A stretch of 35,549 nucleotides of DNA from Geosiphon pyriformis (lineage: Eukaryota > Glomeromycota > Glomeromycetes > Archaeosporales > Geosiphonaceae). Below, piece by piece: positions 20,148 through 28,140 of this stretch (within the stretch, counting starts at the first letter, position 1; each line of letters begins with the position of its first letter). A model generated the notes under the pieces. That model was not told the origin of the DNA. It saw nothing but the letters and a program-made list of their open reading frames with translations, and did not search any database. The stretch spans positions 1 to 35,549 of the forward strand of contig JAAOMT010000175.1 in assembly GCA_016748015.1 (NCBI GenBank), written 5' to 3'. A program made the position numbers and the translations under genes.

Positions 20148-21076
20148 CTGACAATAAACATGCTGATGCATTTGCAAAAACTGTCTCTTTCTCTAATTGA
20201 TACCTTTTTTATTAGATTAATAAATGTCATATTAAGGTTGATGGTGACATTGTTTCTAATAATTCTAGATATTTTGTTTGTAATGTTTTCTGTTCTATCT
20301 ATTATATGTGCTGAAAGATTAGTTCTGGTTCTCAGATTGTGGCAAACAATTTGTGTATAGATGTTAATTGGTTTAGATCTTCTTTGGTATAACACTTTAA
20401 TTCTCACTTGGCTGCTGGTTTTACTAGTAGATATACTGCTGATGTTTACATGTATTTTATGAAGACTTTATATCACTGGCTTCCTGTCACTGTTTACAAA
20501 CATTTGTATGACAAGTATTATTCCAGTATGGTGTGTTTGTTTTGTGAAGATATTGAGATTTTGAACCATGTTTTTCCTTGTTCATTTGATTTTGCTGCTT
20601 ATACCCAGTTATTTGACACCTATACAGCTTATTGGAGGATGCTTTCTGGTCTTTTTTGTTCTTTTTCTTGTGTAATGCAGTTATTGTTTTTCTGTGTTTC
20701 TAACATTTCAGTGTATGTAGCTCTGTATAAGAGTTTTGTTTTTAATAATTAGTACTGAAAGTCTCTTTCTGTTTTTAAGAATTCTAAAGTTGCAGGCCAA
20801 AAAATTGTGAACTTTGTGTGTAAGTTTTGCTTTGTGTTCCAAGATGAAATATGATTGGCCCATACTAAATACTGGGCTTTTATGGAAAAAAATAGACTGA
20901 TTCCACATGATAAGTCTATTTTTGTTTTGATTGCTGGGCTTTTTTCAGTGCTTTTGGCTGGTATAATTAAATTATTAAGTATTGCTGAAGCTTTTGGATT
21001 TGGTTTTGGTCTACATAAACCTTGTTTGTTTTTTTTGAATATAGATAACTTAGTTTTGGTTTATATAAGTGCTTAG
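20148..21076 (+). pseudogene. LINE G ORF2 C-terminus: end of RNase H and zinc-finger domain
   Basis: The frame opens with NKHADAFAKTVSFS, the last RNase H block, with the Asp that LINE F has lost. After stops it gives LAAGFTSRYTADVYMYFMKT, LYHWLPVTVYKHLYDKYY, then CLFCEDIEILNHVFPC, an intact CX2CX7HX4C zinc finger as found at the C-terminus of many LINE reverse transcriptases. It continues WAFMEKNRLIPHDKS and ends KPCLFFLNIDNLVLVYISA before TAG at 21074-21076. LINE F aligns along its whole length but has lost the His and the last Cys of the finger. Confidence 0.8.
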
Positions 21077-21231
21077 TGTTGTCCTGATTAGCTTAAGTAG
21101 CTAATTACATGTAAAAAGTACATGATTCACACCTAATTTAGATCACTTATATATGATCTATTATATTAGACAGTATTTGGATCTTACTTGTTAAATATTA
21201 ATAAAATAATAATAATAATAATAATAATAAT
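21077..21231 (+). repeat. LINE G 3' untranslated region and (TAA)n tail
   Basis: After the stop, about 120 bp align with the 3' untranslated region of LINE F, including ACCTAATTTAGAT and the shared last block TTTGGA(T/C)CTTACTTGTTAAA. The element ends in a run of TAA units (21205-21231). F ends in a simple A-run instead. Such tails are generated during target-primed reverse transcription. Confidence 0.75.
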
Positions 21232-22422
21232 TTTTTTTAAAACAAATTTTTATTTTTATTAATTATAACCAAAATAAAAAGTAAAAAAAGTTGTAAATAT
21301 TATTTTTTTATAATAACCAATAAAGTTTTAATAATAAAAACTATTTTTAATAGTTTTTAAAGTATTTTTTATTTTTAATTAGTAATTTTTTTTCAGTTAA
21401 ATTTTTTTTAAAAAACACATTAAAATTAATTTAATATTGTTTTTACTTATTTTAAAAGTTCTAAAATGTTTAATAATAGATTAATTAATAAGTTGATCTT
21501 TCTTATTTTTAATATAAGCAACAATAATATTAACATATTTTTTAAGATAAACCAAAAACAACTACTAATTTTTTTGTTAAATATAATGTTTTTTAATAAA
21601 TTATTAACAATTCTAAAAACAAAACAAAATATGTTTTTAATTAATTAACTTATTTATTTAATTTTAAAAATTAATAGAAATTAAATTAACTGTTTTTTTT
21701 TGGTTTTTAATATTGTTTTTAGTAATGTTTAAAAAACAATTTTTAATTATCAAAAAATTTTTAAATAAGTAATTTTTACTTTGGTGTTTAATACTATATT
21801 TAAAATAAAATTGGTTTATATTAATTTTTTGTTTTATTGCTATTTGGTTTTATTGAAATTAAATCTGTTTTTAAAAAACAATATTAAGTTGTTTTAGAGT
21901 TTTAATGTTTGGTTTAATTTGGTTTAAATTTAATTAAATTATTAAATTAAACCAAATTTGAACAAAAATTTTGGCTAAATTTTAAACTTAAACTTAAATT
22001 AAAATTAAAATTATTAAATTTAAACTAAACTTAAATTCAAACAACAAGTTCAGTTTAAATTTAGTTTAAAGTTTATAAATATATTCAGATTTAATTATTA
22101 AAAATTGTGTTATATTATTAATTAATTTTTTTTAATAATTTTTATATTTTTAATTAAAAACACTATGCTATTTTTATAGTTTTAGGCATTAAACAAAACT
22201 TTATATTTGCAATTATATTTTTATTTGTAAAAAAATATTCAAAAACAATAAATAATTTTTAAATTGCTAAGTAATTACAGGTTATATATATAAAATAAAA
22301 AAATTGTGTTTAATATATTTAAATTTTAAATACAGTTTCTTTATATTAAAAAAATTTATATAATTAGACTTTTATAAAAAAACATAATTGGAACATGCAA
22401 ATTATGTTTTATTTTAAAGGTA
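21232..22422. other. AT-rich spacer between the tails of two LINEs
   Basis: About 1.2 kb of nearly pure A/T with no recognisable gene. It contains many TTTAAATT-type repeats and a perfect 13-bp inverted repeat (TTTGGTTTAATTT at 21908-21920 and its complement at 21944-21956, 23-nt loop). The 60-codon plus-strand ORF at 21466-21648 (rich in Asn, Ile, Phe) is what random AT-rich DNA gives. Confidence 0.7.
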
Positions 22423-22549
22423 TTTTTTTTTTTTTTAACAAGTAAGGTCCAAATGCAATCTAGTACTATACATCAAGGAAAAATCTAAACTAGGTGCAAA
22501 TTATGCATTTTTTACATATAACCAGCCACTTGAACCAATCAAAACAACA
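22423..22549 (-). repeat. LINE F 3' untranslated region and poly(A) tail
   Basis: From the stop (22550-22552) the minus strand carries about 110 bp homologous to LINE G and ends TTTGGACCTTACTTGTTAAA followed by an A-run (T14 on plus, 22423-22436). Confidence 0.75.
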
Positions 22550-23460
22550 CTATACAGCTATGTGGACTGAGACTGAACCACCAAGACCTGAGAAAAATAA
22601 ACAAGATTTGCAAAAACCAAAACATATACCAAAAGCATCAGCCATACCAAGCAGTTTCATCATACTAGTGGAAAACTCCGAAGACAAACCAGAAACCAAG
22701 ATAATAGCTGAACCATCAGAAGGAATTAAACCATGCTTTTTCATATAGGCATGGTGCTTAGCATGAACCAACCATACATTATCTCTAAAAGCTAAACTAA
22801 GAAAGCACACAAACTTAACAATCTCCAAACCAGCCAATTTAGAATCATGGAAAACAGAGATGACCTTCCAGAACCAACCATCAAAAACAAAACCCTTGAA
22901 AAGAGCCATAGACACAGAGGAACCTGAATTGCAAGATAACAACAGCTGTAACACACACAAAGAAGCATGAAAGGAATCAAAAAGTGTTCTTCAAGAATTC
23001 ATATAGAAGTCCAATAACTGACGGCAAGCAAACTTGTCAACTCTATAAAAGAATGCATAATCCAACACCTCCACTTTACTGCAATATAAACACAATACAC
23101 TGAGATAAAGTCTATTATAAAGGTGCTTCCAAATGACAACAGGCAAGTGATAATGCAAAGCCTTCATGAAATAAGTGCATGTATTGGCTGAAAGCCTGCT
23201 GGTAAAACCAGTAGCCATGTGCAAATCAGGATGCCACACCAATGAAGAGCAGATCCAGTCAATTTCAGAAAGCAGACTGTTCTCCAAAAACTTACAACCA
23301 GAACCAACCTCCCAACGTACACAACAAACAAAACAAAAATATTACAAACAAAGTATTTAGAATTGCCAAAAACCATATTACTATCAGCCACAATAAAACA
23401 TTTATTCACATGAGAAGGAAGCCACCAACCTGAAAGAGAAGCAATACCAACAATCACATT
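22550..23460 (-). pseudogene. LINE F C-terminal domain with decayed zinc finger
   Basis: Minus frames cover WWLPSHVNKCFIVADSNMV (23457-23164), HMATGFTSRLSANTCTYFMKA (23287-22991), CLYCSKVEVLDYAFFY and the last stretch LFKGFVFDGWFW to SVSVHIAV (22960-22550). The region aligns with LINE G. In the CX2CX7HX4C finger the His and last Cys are Tyr, both explained by C-to-T changes in the codons or their complements. A frame change near 22985 breaks the protein. In other LINEs this region binds template RNA; the same is inferred. Confidence 0.75.
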
Positions 23461-24015
23461 GGCACACTCATTCTCTGAGACACCAGAGTGACTTTTTACT
23501 TTGTGCTAACTGACCTTCAAATTCTTACTATAAATAACATTAGAGATATGTTGATGCTCAATCCAATACTGATTACGAAAGTCAGGACATGCCAGACCCA
23601 ATTCTGACTTACAAGCATCGAAAGCAGATTGACTGTCCGAAAATAAGCAAACAGAACTAGACAAGAGAACACACTCCAGAGCCAGCGCAATAGCCTGCAA
23701 TTCTGCCAGAATAGAAGACATCAAACCCATAACACCAACACCCAAACCCAAACCAATGTCCTCAAAAAAGGCAGCAATATTAGCATTACAGTTGACTGAG
23801 CCAAAGTTTTTCATGGATCCATCAATGTACATAGATAAAACGCTAACATCAACTTGTAAAAGATGATTGCAAATAGATACAAAGTCACTGGATTTAAGAA
23901 TGATCAAAGGGCCAACACCACACAAAATTGTGAAACAACTTGGAAAAAAAGTTACATTGTCGAAAAATACAACAGACAACTTGAACCAATATGGAACAGG
24001 GCCTTTGGGATCCAA
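23461..24015 (-). pseudogene. LINE F RNase H domain
   Basis: The open minus frame 24015-23506 carries SMYIDGSMKNFGSVN (first catalytic Asp), SSILAELQAIALALECVLLS (Glu) and VCLFSDSQSAFDACKSELG (second Asp), the standard order of RNase H. After a stop at a position expected to be Trp the frame continues HKVKSHSGVSENECANVIVG, where the last catalytic Asp reads Asn; LINE G keeps Asp at its corresponding block. The domain would degrade RNA in RNA-DNA hybrids during element replication. Confidence 0.82.
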
Positions 24016-24640
24016 TCTTTTCTACTACTTAAAGGTGTACCAATCAAAGACAACACCATAATGATCATGAAGTTGCTCCACATACACAATACCATACTAC
24101 TGAAGAGAAGGAAAAAATTTGATAAACTTTGACTTACCCAGAACAGCAGACATGGGCACTCCATTATAGAACTGAAAAGAACTGGCCATGAGGCTGCTCA
24201 AAAACAAATTACAATCAAGAAGAATACAAATCATGCTTGCCAGAAAATTATTAGAAGCACTGACATGAGTACAAACAGGAGAGACCAATAGATGAGCAGG
24301 GTGCCAATACCAAATTTGTAGGTCATGAGACCAGTGAGAAAATAATCAACCCAAAATTTCACCAGAGTTCACAAAGCTATTAAGTAAAGCAATCTTACTT
24401 TTAGACTGAATTTGCAAAAAAATTTTCAAACCATAAAAGGAAGGGTGGTGAATAGTATTACTAAGAAAGTCAAGTGGTAGAGCAAACTTAAGTTTCAAGC
24501 TTTTACAAATTAGAGTATCCCATTTGTTGCACACACCAATAGGAACAAAGCTAAACTGTATTCTGTAGCTGACAATAGAGTGGAGGACCACTAACACTAA
24601 ATATAAGAACTGCTTATTTGACACAGCTTTTCTTAAGACC
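24016..24640 (-). pseudogene. LINE F connector between reverse transcriptase and RNase H
   Basis: Minus frames 24624-24346 (KQFLYLVLVVLHSIVSYRIQ...), 24288-24097 (HVSASNNFLASMICILLDC...) and the segment leading to VFFDNVTFFPSC form the thumb and connector. Two stops and a frame change interrupt it. No catalytic motif is expected. Confidence 0.65.
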
Positions 24641-25769
24641 AGATTAGTGAAAAATCAAACATCCAAATGCACCTTAGCCAAACTAGGCTTCGAAAAACCT
24701 TCAATCGAAAAAAAAATACCCAAATACTGATAAGATTTCTCTTTTTTGGCAATAGTAATGGGAGAGCCACTAATAAAAAGAAAAGAATTACTGATTTTAC
24801 TATTGATAAGAATAGCCATTGTCTTTTTGTTATTAATAGAAATGTCATTGATCTGGAAAAATTCACTAACAATATTAAGAATGTGTTGAGTAGCATTCTG
24901 ACAGCTATCAATCTAAATTGTATTATCAATGAAAGCACCAGCAGCAAAAAAAAAAAAAATCCAGCTCGAGATTTAGTGTGACTATTCTTGGAGATAAAAT
25001 GTAAATTGATCTTGTATCTACACATACTCTTCTGATGTTTGACTTTACACAACAGAGGATCATAAAACACATGCCATAGAAGAAGGGAAAAAACTTCATC
25101 TTGATTCAAATCATCATGTACACAATAACCATCTGTTAAACTAAAATCTGTCATGACTTGGTTGGTATGACCCCTATGAATATTACCAAAAAATTGGATG
25201 AATCTGTTACATATTTTAATTCTGACCAAACTTTTTTCAAGATGATTTCAGCCAACCAAATCATACGCCTTCCGCATGTCTTGCAAAACTAGCCAGAGCT
25301 CCTGGTCTTTTTTCAAAGCATTCTCAATGACCAACCCAATTGCAAAAATAGGAGACTGAGTTGTTGTATCCTTCAAAACCAAAAAATTGTCTTCACGAAA
25401 AACATCAAAAGTGCTGCAAGCTGAGGAAATTCTATCAGAGAGAATTTTGGAGAGGATCTTGCAAGTCATTTCAATCAATGCAATAAGACAAGTATTCATT
25501 AAAACACCCTTCCACTTATATAGTTTAGGAATTATCAAGACCCAGGCTTCTTTTCAAGAATTGGGAACAGATTTATCAGACAAACAACAGTTCAGAAGCA
25601 CCAAAAGCATGTCCAAAATAGATTTATCACAATGCTTCCAAAGCTCATTCGAGATATCCAAGAGACCAGCAGCTTTGCCATCAGGCAGATTAAAAACCAC
25701 CCCAAAAAATTTCTCAAAATCAATTAAACACAATACACCAGAAAAAGCTCCATCAAAAACGTGTTCCAA
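24641..25769 (-). pseudogene. LINE F reverse transcriptase domain
   Basis: Motifs in minus-strand order: LPDGKAAGLLDISNELWKHC (25769-25554), IPKLYKWKGVLMNTCLIAL and MTCKILSKILSDRI, then LVLQDMRKAYDLVG with the motif A Asp (25538-25248), a motif B region decayed to DLNQDEVFSLLLWHVFYDPL, and the catalytic box FIDN at 24922-24933 (phase GAFIDNTI), followed by INNKKTMAI. The second catalytic Asp is Asn and the next expected Trp is TAG, all G-to-A on the coding strand. A stop separates motif A from motif B, again a Trp position. Confidence 0.82.
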
Positions 25770-26600
25770 AGGCTGATATTAATAACACCAATTATCAAAA
25801 ACATCAGAAACTGTTTGATGCTTCCAGATCCAACTTTTCATAATTGTATCAACCTTAGACTTAACCAAACTAGGCTCCAAAACCAGCTTATCATCAACAA
25901 CTAAATAGTCAAGCACCATCTTGCGAAAAGAACATTCCAATACACTTTTGATAGTATGGCTTTTATCCATCTCAAAGCTCTTTATCCTTTTGTCAATAGT
26001 GGATTTAATGTCCATCTCTTTAGCTCTCAAAGAATCTGCCAGCTTCAAAGCATGATAAGATTTTCTAGCTCCAGAGAGGACAGAATGAACACAATTAAAA
26101 GATGCATCAAAGTCCACTAAATTCTGAACAATTGAAGCTCTAGCACCATCCAGAAAACACCAAAACTCCATAAGAGAAACAAAATCATCAACACCATCTC
26201 CATGAAAAATCTTAACAATCTTCAAAACTAAAAGTTCTAATCTGTGAAACTTTGAAGATCTCTTGGTGAAAATGTAATTATTGTTCCTAAACCATTTCTT
26301 TTTGAATATTTCATTAGCCAAAAACACCATAACTCTTTGAATAACATCTCACATTGTGTTCAAGTCTGAAAACCTTGAAGCTGCAGCAAATTTATTTGAG
26401 AACATCACGTTGGCCACTGTAGCATCTTTGAAATCATTCTACTTATCTTCACCAGCATTCTTGAAATTGAACTTCCACCAATCTTTATTCACTTGTTTGT
26501 GAAAATAGTTCAACCATGTGTTTAAAAGACCATTAAGACCCACAGACATAAAAACTGCTTTGTGATCCATGTCAAAATACTTACTGATCTCTAAAATTTC
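25770..26600 (-). pseudogene. LINE F linker between endonuclease and reverse transcriptase
   Basis: The open minus frame 26330-25779 (183 codons) encodes an acidic and Lys-rich helical stretch: KFHRLELLVLKIVKIFHGDG, then FNCVHSVLSGARKSYHALK, SLRAKEMDIKSTIDKRIKSF and YLVVDDKLVLEPSLVKSKVD. Upstream, 26600-26331, holds further decayed coding sequence with stops. This is the usual spacer of LINE ORF2 proteins between the two catalytic domains. Confidence 0.65.
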
Positions 26601-27115
26601 TTAGTGCACTATTGCATTAACCAGATTTGGGAAGACAAATATGAAGTTAATTGTTTTTATGACTCTTTTAGAGTTCACCCAAGTAGGTTCTTTGATGGCC
26701 AGACTACCAGCCAAAGAATTAACAAGCCCAAATCAGCACACTTTCTGAAACTTACACACTTATGAGAGCCATCTTCATTGAAATCACCACCAAGAATAAC
26801 AAAAGATGACTTATTTGCTGCTTTCATAATAAAAAAGTTGATCTTACCAGCCTTGGAGAACTGAACCACTGAGAAAGCACCAGCATAAAGTCCCAAAATT
26901 GACACCAAAATCTTATCCTTGAAAAGCAGTTTAATAGAAAAAAGCCAACCAGACATCTCAGAAACTCTGCTCACATGTCTTGTCAAAGAAAAATTCATAA
27001 TGACAACAACACCAGCACCCAAATGATCAGATTCCAAACCAGAAGTGAAGACCCAAACACCATTAAACCTATTAGCAATCCACGGGCAAATTTTTTCTTT
27101 TAGTTTTAATTCTGT
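26601..27115 (-). pseudogene. LINE F EEP-type endonuclease, partial
   Basis: The minus frame from 27115 reads WIANRFNGVWVFTSGLESDH, then LGAGVVVIMN, VSEMSGWLFSIKLLFKDKIL, VSILGLYAGAFS and FVILGGDFNEDGSHKC. GGDFNED is the Asp/Asn metal-site block of EEP endonucleases (exonuclease III family), which nick target DNA to prime reverse transcription. The N-terminal part of the domain, including its catalytic Glu, lies beyond the element B insertion and outside this fragment. A stop at 26675 ends the open frame. Confidence 0.75.
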
Positions 27116-27333
27116 TGTTACCAGACAAAATTAGAGATATTATTTAGCATAAAATTATCTTATAATTCCTATCATTAATTAGCATATATTATCATTTCAA
27201 TGATCACTTATTATATTAGCAAAAAATGTCCGAAATTATCATTTAATTAATAACCCAAATTGTACACAACACAAATGTAACCTAATTGCGATGATCAATC
27301 ATGCAATACCCCAAACTATGTAACATTCAGAAG

Positions 27334-27456
27334 TTCGCCGAAATTTGTAGAAATTTGCCAAAATAATTGATAGTTCACTGAAATATCTAATAGTTCGCCG
27401 AAATAACTTGTAGTTTGCCGAAATGTATCTTTAGTTCAGCGAAATTGTAGAAAATA
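27334..27456. promoter_or_regulatory. Iterated TTCGCCGAA motifs in U3 of the element B LTR
   Basis: Six versions of AGTTCGCCGAAAT occur about 20 bp apart (AGTTCGCCGAAAT, ATTTGCCAAAAT, AGTTCACTGAAAT, AGTTCGCCGAAAT, AGTTTGCCGAAAT, AGTTCAGCGAAAT). The core TTCGCCGAA is a palindrome around its centre. The cluster ends about 40 bp before the TATA box. Element A has the same cluster in decayed form. This looks like an upstream activating array; the binding factor is unknown. Confidence 0.65.
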
Positions 27457-27495
27457 ACAAAGTTCAAGTTCATAGAATAGTGTTACAACAAGTTG

Positions 27496-27503
27496 TATAA
27501 AAG
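27496..27503 (+). promoter_or_regulatory. TATA box in the element B LTR
   Basis: TATAAAAG in the context TTGTATAAAAGAA, conserved in element A. Transcription would start some tens of bases downstream, defining the U3/R border. Confidence 0.65.
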
Positions 27504-27797
27504 AAGAGATTCTCTCTTCGAGAAAATGTATCTTACTTTAGATTTATCTCTTAAAACCATTCCTATACACACAAAAAGAAATAAATATCAAATAATTCGA
27601 AAAACCAAATTCTTTAATTATTATATTTGGAAAATTCCCAAAACTCAACTAACATTTCGAAATTGATTAGCTACCAATTTTAGTAAACTGTTAGTGACTC
27701 CAGGCCTGGATAGAAAACGTTTCCCTTGACAAAAATTCTATTTCTTTTATGTTTCTTTTATTTTATTTTATTTTCTTATTACAATCATTAGGGTAGC

Positions 27798-27818
27798 CTA
27801 CAGACAAGATTCCTGTAG
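27798..27818 (+). other. Small inverted repeat in the transcribed leader of the B LTR
   Basis: CTACAG (27798-27803) and CTGTAG (27813-27818) flank a 9-nt loop. Element A keeps both arms (19453-19458 and 19468-19473). Conservation in an otherwise decayed LTR hints at an RNA hairpin. Confidence 0.45.
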
Positions 27819-27820
27819 AA

Positions 27821-27917
27821 GAGTTGACTTTCACAGCAAAGTAACTACACATTTTTAGTGAGCTTCCAGATAAGCAATTCTTGGGAAAGAGTTGACGTTT
27901 ACTACAACGTAACTACA
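27821..27917 (+). repeat. Duplicated leader motif GAGTTGAC...GTAACTACA
   Basis: GAGTTGACTTTCACAGCAAAGTAACTACAC-like sequence at 27821-27850 recurs as GAGTTGACGTTTACTACAAC and GTAACTACA at 27889-27917, 68 bp downstream. The same pair is recognisable in element A (about 19360-19455). Confidence 0.6.
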
Positions 27918-28095
27918 TAAAGCAACTGGCACGGAATTGGCCATTTCACTCATAAGCCCAGCAAGTTCAAATTATAGGAGATAATTTGAAGATAAATTCA
28001 GTTACTGAAGGTTCAACCACATCCAGAAAACGTGAATTCACAGCAAACAAGCATCAACAACATTTAAGAAAAGAGACCAAAAACCTCCGGTAACA

Positions 28096-28113
28096 TTTGG
28101 TGCTCTCCCACAG
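28096..28113 (+). promoter_or_regulatory. Primer-binding site of element B
   Basis: TTTGGTGCTCTCCCACAG follows the LTR end directly, with TGG two bases inside. The complementary tRNA 3' end would be GGGAGAGCACCA; I could not assign the tRNA. The core is shared with elements A, C and E although their LTRs differ. Confidence 0.75.
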
Positions 28114-28140
28114 AAATAACACAGCAACAAATTCAAAGTG

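Larger units (their letters stand above)
20148..21231 (+). mobile_element. LINE G: 3' fragment of a non-LTR retrotransposon
   Basis: The fragment starts abruptly next to the element A LTR and holds the end of RNase H, the C-terminal zinc-finger region, a short 3' untranslated part and a (TAA)n tail. It is homologous to the 3' end of LINE F on the opposite strand (22423-23460). Its missing 5' part may have been on the far side of element A, where the deleted 3' end of A would have been; alternatively the copy was 5'-truncated. Confidence 0.82.
22423..27115 (-). mobile_element. LINE F: non-LTR retrotransposon with endonuclease, RT, RNase H and zinc finger
   Basis: Minus-strand order: exonuclease-endonuclease-phosphatase (EEP) endonuclease (27115-26601), linker, reverse transcriptase, connector, RNase H, C-terminal zinc-finger region, 3' untranslated region and an A-run tail (plus-strand T14 at 22423-22436). 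The architecture fits RNase H-bearing LINEs of the I/Tad-like group; the exact clade is not determined. Its 5' end is cut by the LTR of element B at 27116, and the endonuclease frame is still open there, so B inserted inside this LINE. Base composition is less AT-rich than the left half of the window. Confidence 0.88.
27116..28095 (+). repeat. 5' LTR of element B
   Basis: 980 bp beginning TGTTACCAGA and ending CCGGTAACA, so the termini form a perfect 7-bp inverted repeat (TGTTACC/GGTAACA). Aligned by eye with the A LTR over its length. In order it contains iterated palindromic motifs (27334-27456), a TATA box (27496-27503), a T-rich tract (27736-27780), a small hairpin (27798-27818), and a duplicated leader motif (27821-27850 and 27889-27917). 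Confidence 0.9.

Noticed and set aside
20117-20407. Minus-strand ORF of 96 codons
   Set aside because: Antisense of LINE G and crosses the LTR border of element A.
21466-21648. 60-codon ORF in the AT-rich spacer
   Set aside because: Composition is that of random AT-rich DNA and no motif or homologue is visible.
24667-24981. Plus-strand ORF of 104 codons ending in a Ser/Lys run
   Set aside because: Antisense of the LINE F reverse transcriptase, including its FIDN box; no independent homology.
25387-25776. Plus-strand ORF of 129 codons
   Set aside because: Antisense of the LINE F reverse transcriptase motifs on the minus strand.
27116-28095. Pure CpA-directed repeat-induced point mutation as the sole cause of decay
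   Set aside because: Stops arise from TGG, CAA and CGA codons in several contexts, and the LTR pair of E shows CpG-type changes, so a single CpA mechanism does not explain all of it.
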